A DNA stretch of 64,000 nucleotides from an uncultured Paracoccaceae bacterium (lineage in GTDB: Bacteria; Pseudomonadota; Alphaproteobacteria; Rhodobacterales; Rhodobacteraceae). The notes beneath the pieces were generated by a model. It saw only the letters and a program-made list of their open reading frames with translations, was not told where the DNA came from and did not search any database. The DNA lies in assembly GCA_947488175.1 (NCBI GenBank), contig CANKYO010000001.1:558001-622000 (forward strand). Reading direction: 5' to 3'. Each line of letters starts with the position of its first letter. Positions within the stretch are counted from its first letter, which is position 1. The position numbers and the translations under genes are program-made. Below are positions 8,931 to 17,665 of the stretch, piece by piece.

Positions 8931-10196
8931 TCAGCTCGCCGTTGCTGGGGCTTTCTTGTTGCCTTTGTCGTGGATCATCAGAGGGGCCACATCAGATGTC
9001 ACGGCCTCTTCATTGACCACCACTTCGGTGACGGTATCCATACCGGGCAGGTCAAACATGGTATCCAGCAGGATATCTTCCATGATCGAGCGGAGGCCAC
9101 GGGCACCCGTCTTGCGCTCGATCGCCCGTTTGGCAATAGCGGCCAGAGAATCATCGGTGAAGGTCAGCTTGGTATCTTCCAGCTCGAACAGGCGCTGATA
9201 CTGCTTGACCAACGCATTTTTCGGCTGGGTCAGGATCGTGATCAGCGCATCTTCATCCAGATCAGTCAGCGTCGCAATCACCGGCAATCGACCCACGAAT
9301 TCAGGGATCAAGCCGTATTTCAGCAGGTCTTCAGGCTCCAGATCCTGGAACACTTCACCAATTCCGCGATCATCATTGTCTTTGACATCAGCACCAAAGC
9401 CCATGCCGGACCCTTTGCCGCGCTGGCCGATGATCTTGTCCAGACCAGCAAATGCGCCACCACAGATAAACAGGATATTCGTCGTATCGACCTGCAGAAA
9501 CTCCTGCTGCGGATGCTTGCGGCCACCTTGCGGGGGCACAGACGCAACCGTGCCTTCCATGATCTTCAGCAAGGCCTGCTGTACACCCTCACCCGATACG
9601 TCACGCGTGATCGACGGATTGTCAGACTTGCGGGTGATCTTGTCGACCTCATCAATATAGACAATGCCACGCTGGGCGCGCTCCACGTTGTATTCAGACG
9701 CCTGCAGCAGCTTCAGGATGATGTTTTCAACGTCTTCGCCCACATAACCGGCTTCGGTCAGCGTCGTGGCGTCGGCCATGGTAAACGGCACATCCAGAAT
9801 ACGGGCCAGTGTCTGCGCCAACAGGGTCTTGCCGCAGCCGGTGGGACCGATCAGCATGATGTTGGATTTCGCCAGTTCAATATCCGACTTATCGGCATGG
9901 TTCAGGCGTTTGTAGTGGTTGTGAACCGCCACGGACAGCACGCGCTTGGCATGCATCTGGCCAATCACGTAATCATCCAGAACCTGACAGATTTCGGTCG
10001 GGGTCGGCACACCGTCGCCAGCCTTCAGACCGGCGGATTTGGTTTCCTCGCGAATGATATCCATGCACAGCTCAACGCATTCATCACAGATGAACACGGT
10101 CGGCCCAGCAATCAACTTGCGCACCTCATGCTGGCTCTTGCCACAAAAACTGCAATAGAGCGTGTTCTTGCTATCGCCACCGGATGTATTCGCCAT
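8931..10196 (-). CDS. clpX: ATP-dependent Clp protease ATP-binding subunit ClpX
   Basis: AAA+ unfoldase that recognises substrates and feeds them to ClpP. The 421 residues comprise the N-terminal zinc-binding domain (CSFC and CDEC), Walker A GPTGCGKT, Walker B VYIDEVDK, pore loop GYVGED and the ClpP-docking loop with MGF where E. coli has IGF. The ATG giving MANTSGG is chosen; upstream in-frame starts add an unconserved leader. clpP lies 217 bases upstream on the same strand, and a structured stretch sits between the two. Confidence 0.98.
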   Translation of the reverse strand: MANTSGGDSKNTLYCSFCGKSQHEVRKLIAGPTVFICDECVELCMDIIREETKSAGLKAGDGVPTPTEICQVLDDYVIGQMHAKRVLSVAVHNHYKRLNHADKSDIELAKSNIMLIGPTGCGKTLLAQTLARILDVPFTMADATTLTEAGYVGEDVENIILKLLQASEYNVERAQRGIVYIDEVDKITRKSDNPSITRDVSGEGVQQALLKIMEGTVASVPPQGGRKHPQQEFLQVDTTNILFICGGAFAGLDKIIGQRGKGSGMGFGADVKDNDDRGIGEVFQDLEPEDLLKYGLIPEFVGRLPVIATLTDLDEDALITILTQPKNALVKQYQRLFELEDTKLTFTDDSLAAIAKRAIERKTGARGLRSIMEDILLDTMFDLPGMDTVTEVVVNEEAVTSDVAPLMIHDKGNKKAPATAS

Positions 10197-10232
10197 CTCA
10201 AACCTCTTGGCCGCTCGGCCGCTCAAATAGAA

Positions 10233-10268
10233 TTCGGGCTGCCCCCGGTCCCAACACTAGGACAGCCC
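10233..10268. other. Hairpin in the clpP-clpX intergenic region
   Basis: Outer arms CGGGCT and AGCCCG enclose a second paired segment, GTCC with GGAC around an 8-base loop. It lies 37 bases before the clpX start. Read toward clpX it is followed by a short T-containing stretch but no clear T run. It may be a weak attenuator or an mRNA-stabilising structure. Confidence 0.4.
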
Positions 10269-10413
10269 GCCAAGGTCCACAATGTCAAAATGACCATGCG
10301 CACGGTCAAGTTAACAAGGTCTTTACGGTGCGGCGGCTTTCCGCAAAGTCAGCACAACGATATGGCCATGTGGCAACACATCGCCAAACCGTTACGCCAT
10401 CGCAACTCCGGCC

Positions 10414-11034
10414 TTAATCGTCCGACTTTTCGCGGTTTTCGACAATCTCGTCGATCAGACCCCAATCCTTGGCCTCATCAGGCGACATGAAATTGTCACG
10501 CTCCAGCGCTGTTTCCACCTTTTTCAAGGTTTGACCGGTATGCTTAACATAAATCTCGTTCAGCCGGTCCTTGAGCTTCTGGGTCTCCTGGGCATGGATC
10601 ATGATATCGGTCGCCTGCCCCTGATACCCGCCGGATGGCTGGTGAACCATCACGCGGGAATTGGGCAATGAAAAGCGCATGCCGGGATGACCCGCGGTCA
10701 ACAACAGCGACCCCATAGAGGCCGCCTGCCCGATCACCAGGGTCGACACTTTCGGTTTGATGTATTGCATCGTGTCATAGATCGACAGGCCCGAGGTCAC
10801 GACACCACCGGGGCTGTTGATATACATGCTGATCTCTTTCTTGGGGTTTTCGGCCTCAAGATGCAAAAGCTGGGCAACAACCAGCTGGCTCATCCCGTCA
10901 TGAACAGGACCATTCAGGAACACGATACGTTCCTTCAGCAGACGGGAAAAAATGTCATAGGCACGCTCCCCCCGCGCGGTCTGTTCCACGACCATTGGGA
11001 CAAGGTTCATATAGGTCTCGACGGGGTCTTGCAT
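10414..11034 (-). CDS. clpP: ATP-dependent Clp protease proteolytic subunit ClpP
   Basis: Serine peptidase that forms the double-heptamer chamber used by ClpX and ClpA. The 206 residues carry the catalytic triad: S106 in [11 protein letters not shown]131 in [10 protein letters not shown] and the aspartate in the [10 protein letters not shown] region. Upstream, a CTTGAAG box (minus strand, 11117-11111) with CACTAA about 14 bases later loosely resembles an RpoH-type heat-shock promoter, which would fit clpP but is weak evidence. The divergent neighbour is an ArsR-type regulator. Confidence 0.98.
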   Translation of the reverse strand: MQDPVETYMNLVPMVVEQTARGERAYDIFSRLLKERIVFLNGPVHDGMSQLVVAQLLHLEAENPKKEISMYINSPGGVVTSGLSIYDTMQYIKPKVSTLVIGQAASMGSLLLTAGHPGMRFSLPNSRVMVHQPSGGYQGQATDIMIHAQETQKLKDRLNEIYVKHTGQTLKKVETALERDNFMSPDEAKDWGLIDEIVENREKSDD

Positions 11035-11132
11035 ATTTACTGCCTCACTGTTGGACGGTTCTGTCCTACTTCTAAAATCCTGACAGAGTCTTAGTGTTGG
11101 GTGTCAGGGGCTTCAAGGGTCGCATGGCATGA

Positions 11133-11168
11133 TTGACAAATCGTAAGCGATGACTTACGGTAAGTCAT
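11133..11168 (+). promoter_or_regulatory. Promoter and palindromic operator over the arsR-type start codon
   Basis: A consensus -35 hexamer TTGACA (11133-11138) is followed by the perfect inverted repeat ATGACTTACGGTAAGTCAT (11150-11168), which covers the -10 position and runs into the ATG at 11167. The expected transcription start lies at or next to the ATG, and no good ribosome-binding site is seen, so the mRNA may be leaderless. The palindrome is a natural autoregulatory site for the encoded repressor. Confidence 0.6.
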
Positions 11169-11487
11169 GAATTACGAAGATGCAATAGTCGCCCTCGCTG
11201 ATCCCACACGACGCACCATTATCGACAAGCTGCGTGGTGGTGGGTTGCCGGTTGGGGCCATCGCCGAGGGTCTGCCTGTCAGCCGACCGGCGGTCAGCCA
11301 GCATTTGCGCGTGTTGTCCGATGCGGGCCTGCTGCACGTCACGCCAAAAGGAAACAAACGGCTCTACAGCATTGCCCCCGAAGGTGTGGACAGTCTGCGC
11401 CGATACCTCGACAGCCTGTGGGATGATGCGCTCGCCGCCTTCGCCCGCGCCGCCGAAGACCAAGCCAAAGGAAAAACCGATGAATGA
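11167..11487 (+). CDS. ArsR/SmtB-family winged-helix regulator
   Basis: A 106-residue repressor-type regulator. The winged helix-turn-helix is seen in ALADPTRRTIIDKL and GLPVSRPAVSQHLRVLSDAGLL, followed by the wing VTPKGNKRLYSI. No metal-binding cysteine cluster is present, so it is probably not a metal sensor. It belongs to the subgroup paired with SRPBCC (AHSA1) proteins. The partner gene starts within its last eight bases, so the two are translated together. The palindrome over its own start suggests autoregulation. Confidence 0.92.
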   Translation: MNYEDAIVALADPTRRTIIDKLRGGGLPVGAIAEGLPVSRPAVSQHLRVLSDAGLLHVTPKGNKRLYSIAPEGVDSLRRYLDSLWDDALAAFARAAEDQAKGKTDE

Positions 11488-11941
11488 TCCAATCAACAAA
11501 TCCGTCACCGTGCCACTCACCGCGGCAGAGGCATTCGCGCTCTTCACTGACGGGATCGACAAATGGTGGCCGGGGCAGACGCATTCGGTTTCTGCCAGCC
11601 AGAAAAAGACACCAAAGAAGGTTCATTTCGATACCCATAAGGACGGTAAAATCACCGAACTGACCGAAGACGGCGAAACCCATATCTGGGGCACGATCCT
11701 CGCCTATGACCCCGGCAAATACCTCGCCTTCACCTGGTTCCCAGGCAAATCAGAGGACGAGGCAACCGTAGTCACCGTCAGCTTCCAGCAAACCGAAACA
11801 GGCACGCAATGCGACCTGACCCATGGGGGTTTCGACATCCTCGGCGATCTGGCCGATGCCGTCAGCAGTAGCTACCTCACTGGCTGGGATCTGGTCTTGG
11901 GCAGCTACTGCACCGCAGCAAAACAGCCCGCCTTGGCGTAA
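11480..11941 (+). CDS. SRPBCC (AHSA1/START-like) domain protein
   Basis: A 153-residue single-domain protein of the AHSA1-like SRPBCC superfamily, whose members bind hydrophobic ligands. Family signs are VPLTAAEAFALFTDGIDKWWPG, WGTILAYDPGKYLAFTWFPG and LTHGGFDILGD. The start (MNDPINK) is chosen because it lies inside the end of the arsR-type gene. Longer in-frame starts would bury the gene in its neighbour. In such pairs the SRPBCC protein is often the regulated product, but its ligand is unknown. Confidence 0.88.
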   Translation: MNDPINKSVTVPLTAAEAFALFTDGIDKWWPGQTHSVSASQKKTPKKVHFDTHKDGKITELTEDGETHIWGTILAYDPGKYLAFTWFPGKSEDEATVVTVSFQQTETGTQCDLTHGGFDILGDLADAVSSSYLTGWDLVLGSYCTAAKQPALA

Positions 11942-11976
11942 GACGGGTTGTCGAAATCAAATACGCCGCGTCAGTT

Positions 11977-12489
11977 CTAATTCGGCGCGTCTGATGTGAA
12001 TTGCGGAATCGCCCGGTCAGAGGCCGGGGTCGGCTCGATATCAACCCAGTTGGTCTCTGCCAGATTGATATTGGCCGGAATATCCTCTTCCCAGAACCCA
12101 ACGACGTTCTTGGTGATGTTCAGATAAAGCTTGTCATCCACAATCCGCCACAGGTTGGGATTGCCGGGAACCTTGCCACCTTTGGAAACGCCATAGGCAC
12201 AATGGCCATCGTATTGTGGGACGTAAGCCGCTGGATTAGCCAGAAACCGGTCGCGGTTTTCTTCGGTCGCAAAGGCGAACATGGCGCCATTATACTCCGC
12301 CGTGATGCTCGACAGTCCGGGCACGGCGGCAGGCTGCGATTGCCCCACAGGGCTCTGCTCCAGATCGAAATAGGCAACAACATCATAGCCCGAAACGGCA
12401 AAACCCGTCGGGTCAAGATACTGATCACCGGCAAAGGCAATGCCGGGCAGCATGACCACCGCAGCGACAAATGAACGAAAACGACGCAT
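11977..12489 (-). CDS. Exported YHS-domain protein
   Basis: A 170-residue secreted protein. Residues 1-20 (MRRFRSFVAAVVMLPGIAFA) form a signal peptide, which fixes the start despite a longer open frame. The mature protein has the YHS-like pattern GFAVSGYDVVAYFD, then YNGAMFAFATEENRDRFLANPAAYVPQYDGHCAYGVS in which a single cysteine sits in the CAYG motif. YHS-domain proteins are associated with metal binding, though the ligands here are not proven. The last 30 residues have no recognised motif. It is transcribed divergently from the photolyase-like gene. Confidence 0.85.
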   Translation of the reverse strand: MRRFRSFVAAVVMLPGIAFAGDQYLDPTGFAVSGYDVVAYFDLEQSPVGQSQPAAVPGLSSITAEYNGAMFAFATEENRDRFLANPAAYVPQYDGHCAYGVSKGGKVPGNPNLWRIVDDKLYLNITKNVVGFWEEDIPANINLAETNWVDIEPTPASDRAIPQFTSDAPN

Positions 12490-12657
12490 GAGAAACCCCT
12501 TTTTGCAAGTTGGTGATATCTCGTATCCCGCACCATGGATCGCCGATAGCCCCGCTAACGCGCAGTTGATCAGGGGTGAGGGGCGCGTGTTTTTCTTGCG
12601 CACAGAAACCCGGTCGGCTCGCTTGAAAGCAGCAGAGCGCGCTTTAGTTGGCTTATT

Positions 12658-13821
12658 ATGTTTGAGTCTACCTACACCGCAGCCCTGCAACGCCTGCAGG
12701 ATTTCGCACCTCATGCCGGTCGGGACTACGCCGCCAAACGCAATTACGACGATACGGCAGGTGTCTCGACCCTCTCACCCTATATCCGCCACCGGATCAT
12801 CACCGAAGAGGACGTACTGCGCGCCACACTCCGCCGCCACTCACCCGCTACATCTGAGAAGTTCATACAAGAGGTCTACTGGCGCACCTACTGGAAAGGC
12901 TGGTTGGAAATGCGGCCCGGCGTCTGGAAGGCCTACAAGACCGACCTGAACGCAGCACTGAACCGGATCCGCACCGAAAGCGGGCTCCGCCAGAATTGGG
13001 AAGCAGCCTGCAAAGGCGACACCGGGATCGATTGTTTTGACCATTGGGCGAACCAACTCGCCGATACCGGCTACCTGCACAATCACGCGCGCATGTGGTT
13101 TGCCTCGATCTGGATTTTCACCTTGCGGCTGCCCTGGACCCTAGGCGCTGATTTCTTCCTGCGGCACCTCATCGACGGTGACCCGGCCTCGAACACGCTG
13201 TCATGGCGCTGGGTCGGCGGCCTGCAAACCATCGGCAAAACCTACCTCGCCCGTCCGGACAATATCGCCAAATATACCGAAGGGCGGTTCAAACCGACCG
13301 GGCTCGCCACACATGCCGCCCCGCTTGATGGGCCGCCACACCCAGAACGCGGCCCGCTGCCAGTCAGCGACACTATCGACCCCAAGCTGCGCACCGGACT
13401 TGTGATCACCGAAGAAGACCTGAGCGTGGGCTGGATCTGCGATCAGGTCAGGCCCGTCGCCACCGCGACAGTGCAAACAACGGCCCATCGCAGCCCGCTG
13501 AGCGTCGCGCCCATGGTCACCGATTTCGTCGGAAACGCGATCACGGATTGCACGACCCGCTTCGCCGACAAGCTGGGGCCAGTCACCAAGGAAACCTCAG
13601 ATACCCTGTCCGACTGGGCCCATGCCAACAACGTCGAACAAATCGTCACCAGCTACATGCCCATAGGACCAACCGCGGATGCGCTGGCCGGGCAGTCATT
13701 AGGGCAGATCATCCGCCCCTATGACAGGTCTGCCTGGCCATACGCGACCCACGGTTTTTTCAAGTTCAAGGAAAAAATCCCCAAACTCATCGGCGAAATA
13801 CGCGGTCTCAGCATCACCTGA
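12658..13821 (+). CDS. FAD-binding photolyase/cryptochrome-like protein with reversed domain order
   Basis: A 387-residue protein. The N-terminal 225 residues match the helical FAD-binding domain of DNA photolyases: STLSPYIRHRIITEED, EVYWRTYWKGWLEMRP, TGYLHNHARMWFASIW, FFLRHLIDGDPASNTLSWRW. In ordinary photolyases an alpha/beta antenna domain precedes this. Here the remaining 150 residues look like that domain placed behind it (GLVITEEDLSV, IVTSYMPIGPTADAL, YDRSAWPYATHGFF, FKEKIP). DNA repair or blue-light sensing are both possible. The gene starts 168 bases from the divergent YHS gene. Confidence 0.82.
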   Translation: MFESTYTAALQRLQDFAPHAGRDYAAKRNYDDTAGVSTLSPYIRHRIITEEDVLRATLRRHSPATSEKFIQEVYWRTYWKGWLEMRPGVWKAYKTDLNAALNRIRTESGLRQNWEAACKGDTGIDCFDHWANQLADTGYLHNHARMWFASIWIFTLRLPWTLGADFFLRHLIDGDPASNTLSWRWVGGLQTIGKTYLARPDNIAKYTEGRFKPTGLATHAAPLDGPPHPERGPLPVSDTIDPKLRTGLVITEEDLSVGWICDQVRPVATATVQTTAHRSPLSVAPMVTDFVGNAITDCTTRFADKLGPVTKETSDTLSDWAHANNVEQIVTSYMPIGPTADALAGQSLGQIIRPYDRSAWPYATHGFFKFKEKIPKLIGEIRGLSIT

Positions 13822-13828
13822 ACCGCAT

Positions 13829-13862
13829 CTTCTTTCTTCCCAAAATACTCCCGCCGGAGGCA
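13829..13862 (+). repeat. Dispersed intergenic repeat, copy 1 (CTCCCGCCGGAGGC type)
   Basis: A TTCTTTCTTCC stretch followed by the small hairpin CTCC-CGCC-GGAG just after the photolyase-like gene. The same core recurs at 39653-39710 and 59385-59441. It may act as a 3'-end element. The long AAATTTC palindrome of the other copies is missing here. Confidence 0.6.
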
Positions 13863-13934
13863 TCCGACCGTTGCCGCAGGCATGGAAAGCGGATAAACTA
13901 AACCAAACCGTTCACTTAAAGCATGAGGTCCCAC

Positions 13935-14399
13935 ATGCCGACGACACTCACCATCAACGGAAACGACCAGACCATCGACCTGCCCGATGACGTGCCCCTC
14001 CTCTGGGTCCTGCGCGACGAGGTTGGCCTAACCGGAACGAAATTCGGCTGTGGCGTGGCCGCCTGTGGCGCCTGCACGGTGCATATTGACGGGGAGGCCG
14101 TACGCTCCTGCCAGGTCGCCCTCGCCGATGTCTGGGGCGAGGTGACAACCATCGAAGGGCTCGGCACACCCGACAACATGGCCACGATCCAACAGGCCTG
14201 GGTCGATCATCAGGTCGCCCAATGCGGCTATTGCCAGTCCGGTCAGATCATGAATGCCGCGGCCCTTCTGGCGCAAACGCCCAACCCCACCGATCAGGAC
14301 ATTGACGATGCCATGCAGGGCAACCTTTGCCGCTGCGGCACCTATCCCCGCATCCGGGCCGCGATCAAAGACGCCGCCCAACGCATTCAGGAGGCGTAA
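13935..14399 (+). CDS. Molybdenum hydroxylase 2Fe-2S subunit (isoquinoline 1-oxidoreductase alpha-like)
   Basis: The small electron-transfer subunit of a xanthine-oxidase-family enzyme. In its 154 residues, the plant-type 2Fe-2S cluster is bound by the cysteines of [16 protein letters not shown] and C-terminal SCQV, and the second cluster by CGYCQSGQ and [16 protein letters not shown] stands six bases before the ATG, which selects this start over one 12 bases upstream. It lies three bases from the large-subunit gene, so the pair forms an IorAB-type enzyme without a separate FAD subunit. Confidence 0.93.
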   Translation: MPTTLTINGNDQTIDLPDDVPLLWVLRDEVGLTGTKFGCGVAACGACTVHIDGEAVRSCQVALADVWGEVTTIEGLGTPDNMATIQQAWVDHQVAQCGYCQSGQIMNAAALLAQTPNPTDQDIDDAMQGNLCRCGTYPRIRAAIKDAAQRIQEA

Positions 14400-14402
14400 A
14401 CC

Positions 14403-16637
14403 ATGGCCAGCATCGGAAAAATCGCCCGCCGGACATTCCTTGTCGGTATCGCCGCCATCGCCGGCGGGGCTGCCTTCGGGGTCTACATGGTCCGCAAGGA
14501 TGCCCCTAATCCGCTGGTCGCCGGCGACGGTGAGGCAACGCTGAACCCCTACATCCTGATCAATCAGGACGGGGTCACCATCATCGCGCCCCGCGCCGAA
14601 ATGGGGCAAGGCGTGCACACCACACTCGCCGCCCTTGTTGCCGAAGAACTCGACGTCGCGTGGGACGACATCACCGTCCTGCATGGCCCACCCGCGCAGG
14701 CTTACTACAATCAGGCGCTCCTCGGCCTCGCCCTGCCCTTCCATCACTACGCCGACAGCGATTTCCAGCATAATCTGCGCAAAAACGTCGGCATGGTCGG
14801 CAAGCTTCTGAACCTGCAGGTCACCGGCGGGTCCACCTCCATCAAGGATGCCTATGACCGGATGCGCCATGCCGGGGCCTCCGCCCGCGAGGCGCTGAAA
14901 CTCGCCGCTGCCAACCAACTTGGTGTCGATGCCGCCACATTGCGCACCGAAAACAGCAAGGTCATCGCCCCTGACGGGACTGAAGTCGCCTATACCGATC
15001 TCGCCATGGCCGTGCGCGACATCACCCCGCCGGATGTTGACCTGCGTGCCAAATCCACATGGAAATACCTCGGCAAATCCATGCCGCGCACCGACATGGT
15101 CGCCAAATCAACCGGCACAGCGCACTATGCCGCCGACACCAAGCTCGACGCCCTGAAATACGCCACCATCCGCATGAACCCGCGCCGGTCCGGCATGATC
15201 AGCTACGATGACAGCGCCGCCCGCGACATGGCCGGGGTTGAGGCGATAGTCGACCTCGGCGACGGCATCGGCGTGGTCGCCAGCAACACATGGCTCGCCA
15301 TGCAGGCCGCCGAGGCGGTCGAAATCGAATGGGAACCCGCCAGCTACCCCGCCGATACCGAAGGGCTGCTGGCGGCCACCCGCGCCGCCTTCGACCTTGA
15401 ACCCAATTCCACAACCCGCGACGACGGTGATGTCACCGCCACCGTCGAAGGCACTGAAATCACTGCCGAATACGTCGTCCCCTACCTCGCCCACGCGACG
15501 ATGGAACCGATGAACGCCACCGCCCTCTACACCGGCGACGCGCTCGAAGTCTGGTCCGGCAACCAGGCCCCGGTCATCGTCCGTGACAAATGCGCCGAAG
15601 CCGTGGGCCTCGACCCCGAACAGGTCACCCTGCACACTACGATGCTCGGCGGCGGCTTCGGACGGCGCGGCGAATACGACTTTTCCGTACCCGCGGCAAA
15701 AATCGCGGCAGCCCTGCCCGGCACGCCCATCCGCATGACATGGAGCCGGGAAGAGGACATGCGCCACGACTTTTACCGCCCCGCCGCCATGGCGCAATTC
15801 CGGGGCGTGGTGCGCGACGGCAAGGCACAACTGGTCGATGGCAAGATCGCCGCGCAATCGGTCACCCACAACTCCTCCATGCGGCTTGTGGGTCAGGTTC
15901 CACCCGGACCCGACAGGGGGCACGTGGAAGGTGCGGCCGATCAGCCCTACTCCATCCCCAATTTCCGCATCACCGGCCATCTGGCCGACCTGACCGTTCC
16001 TCTTGGCTTCTGGCGGTCCGTCGGCAACTCCCATAACGGCTTCTTCTTCGACACATTCATCGACGAAATGGCCCACGCCGCAGGCACCGACCCGCTGCAA
16101 TTCCGGCTCGACATGGCCCGCGCCGAGCATGCGCCCTCGGCGGGCGTGATCGAAGCCGTGGGCGAAATGTCGAACTGGGGCAGCGACAAGCCCGCCAATA
16201 TCGGACGCGGCATCGGCTTCACCTATTCCTTCGGCACGCCAACCGCCGAAGTGGTCGAGGTCGAGGACACCGGCAACGGCATCCGCATCAACAAATGCTG
16301 GATCGCCTGCGACGTGGGCACCGCCCTCGACCCCAGCATCATCGAGGCACAGATGGTCTCCGGCGCGGTCTACGGCTTCTCTGCCGCCATGCAGGGCGAA
16401 GTGACCTTCAGCGATGGCGCGGCAGAGCAGTACAATTTCTACGACTACGACGCGCTGCGCATGCACAACACGCCCGCATTCGAGGTCCGCATCCTCGAGA
16501 CGAACCCCCATATGGGCGGCGTCGGCGAACCGGGCACACCCCCTGCGGCATCAGCGCTCGGCAACGCATTGTTCGACCTAACCGGCACCCGCGCACGGGA
16601 ATTGCCGCTGATCAAGACGTTCGATCTGATCCTGTAG
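14403..16637 (+). CDS. Molybdopterin-binding subunit (isoquinoline 1-oxidoreductase beta-like), Tat-exported
   Basis: The catalytic molybdenum subunit of an aldehyde or N-heterocycle hydroxylase of the IorB type, 744 residues. Residues 1-30 hold a twin-arginine signal (ARRTFLVG), so the complex is probably exported folded to the periplasm. The cofactor domains follow, with AEMGQGVHTTLAALVAEELD near the start, GGGFGRRGEYDF in the middle and GGVGEPGTPPAASALGNA near the C-terminus, where the active-site glutamate is expected. The substrate cannot be told from the sequence. No cofactor-insertion gene is adjacent. Confidence 0.92.
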   Translation: MASIGKIARRTFLVGIAAIAGGAAFGVYMVRKDAPNPLVAGDGEATLNPYILINQDGVTIIAPRAEMGQGVHTTLAALVAEELDVAWDDITVLHGPPAQAYYNQALLGLALPFHHYADSDFQHNLRKNVGMVGKLLNLQVTGGSTSIKDAYDRMRHAGASAREALKLAAANQLGVDAATLRTENSKVIAPDGTEVAYTDLAMAVRDITPPDVDLRAKSTWKYLGKSMPRTDMVAKSTGTAHYAADTKLDALKYATIRMNPRRSGMISYDDSAARDMAGVEAIVDLGDGIGVVASNTWLAMQAAEAVEIEWEPASYPADTEGLLAATRAAFDLEPNSTTRDDGDVTATVEGTEITAEYVVPYLAHATMEPMNATALYTGDALEVWSGNQAPVIVRDKCAEAVGLDPEQVTLHTTMLGGGFGRRGEYDFSVPAAKIAAALPGTPIRMTWSREEDMRHDFYRPAAMAQFRGVVRDGKAQLVDGKIAAQSVTHNSSMRLVGQVPPGPDRGHVEGAADQPYSIPNFRITGHLADLTVPLGFWRSVGNSHNGFFFDTFIDEMAHAAGTDPLQFRLDMARAEHAPSAGVIEAVGEMSNWGSDKPANIGRGIGFTYSFGTPTAEVVEVEDTGNGIRINKCWIACDVGTALDPSIIEAQMVSGAVYGFSAAMQGEVTFSDGAAEQYNFYDYDALRMHNTPAFEVRILETNPHMGGVGEPGTPPAASALGNALFDLTGTRARELPLIKTFDLIL

Positions 16638-16673
16638 GGGACAGGCAAACAAACCAAGGTCAGTCGCTGGGCG

Positions 16674-17552
16674 TCAAATCCCCGCGGCTCCATTCTCCAA
16701 CCATGCGCGGTCCTCTGGCGCCAGATGTGCATCCATCATGGCGTCATAGACCGCAACCTCGTCATCGGTCAGCCTGCCGCGCCATTGTCCGCTGCTGCCA
16801 CTGTGAAAGAACGCAGCATCCGACCTGTAAAACCCCGTGCCTCCGCCCGGGGCATAGCTACCCGCCTTCTGCTTCATATTATCAAAAGTTGCAGCCTCTA
16901 TCAGTCGCTCCATGACCGCCGCAGGATGTGAGATGCCCAGCAACGCCGACACCTTGGCAAACACCCCCGCCAAATCCCGCGTCATATCCGCATAATGGAA
17001 AAGCGAGACATTGGATCGGTCCGACAAGTCCTTGGCGGCTTTGTAGTGCTGCAAGATATGAGCAAGCGGCGCTGCATCACAGTCATCCCCATCTGCCGCG
17101 CCCTCCAGAAAGTGGCCAAATGTCGTGCCGCCCGCATCATCCTTTGGGTACCGGTCATCAAACAACGGCACAGAGATGTTTTGCACATGGTTCCTGAACG
17201 AAAAATGCGCATCAAGCGGATGCCGGAACACGCAAATATACTGCGCATGATCATCCAACGGCAGACCGTCCATCGGCGTATGGCTTTTCATGCTGCGACG
17301 ATGGGGCATGGCCTCAAGCCGGTCAGCGACCTCTGAAATCTCGCGAAAACGGATATCGACCCAAGGCATCTTCAACGACAACTCCGTCTCGACATCCGGA
17401 TCGCCTGATAGCAGCAATGCCACGATTGTCTGCATCCAGGTCGTGCCGCATTTGGGCGGCGTCACAACGATCACATCGTCCGGGCGGATGTTGATCCGAT
17501 CCCAACGCCTATTGTCAGTCAGGGGACCAAGGTAAAGCTTTCGATGCGTCAT
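16674..17552 (-). CDS. PAPS-dependent sulfotransferase
   Basis: A 292-residue cytosolic-type sulfotransferase that moves sulfate from PAPS to an unknown alcohol or amine. The 5'-phosphosulfate loop is VTPPKCGTTWMQTI, the 3'-phosphate site is in YICVFRHPLDAHFSFRNH, and a C-terminal GGTGFYRSDAAFFHSGSSGQW resembles the GxxGxWK region. AAGG nine bases before the ATG of MTHRK supports this start; two upstream ATGs are less well spaced. It lies downstream of the D-lyxose isomerase on the same strand, 113 bases away. Confidence 0.9.
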   Translation of the reverse strand: MTHRKLYLGPLTDNRRWDRINIRPDDVIVVTPPKCGTTWMQTIVALLLSGDPDVETELSLKMPWVDIRFREISEVADRLEAMPHRRSMKSHTPMDGLPLDDHAQYICVFRHPLDAHFSFRNHVQNISVPLFDDRYPKDDAGGTTFGHFLEGAADGDDCDAAPLAHILQHYKAAKDLSDRSNVSLFHYADMTRDLAGVFAKVSALLGISHPAAVMERLIEAATFDNMKQKAGSYAPGGGTGFYRSDAAFFHSGSSGQWRGRLTDDEVAVYDAMMDAHLAPEDRAWLENGAAGI

Positions 17553-17665
17553 GTCCGGCATCCTTGCACATGTGGATGAGGTCAGAAAATGTGGACCGCG
17601 CATAGAACACAACGGAAAAGTCTCATAGCCCCGGAAGCCCTAGGCGCGATCTTCAAACCGCAGGC

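Noticed and set aside
8970..10490. 506-codon plus-strand frame across clpX
   Set aside because: Antisense shadow of clpX, which has all family motifs. The translated shadow is rich in His, Arg and Gln with no recognisable domain.
15108..16511. 467-codon minus-strand frame across the molybdenum hydroxylase gene
   Set aside because: Antisense shadow of the large subunit, Gly/Val/Asp-rich, with no ribosome-binding site or domain.
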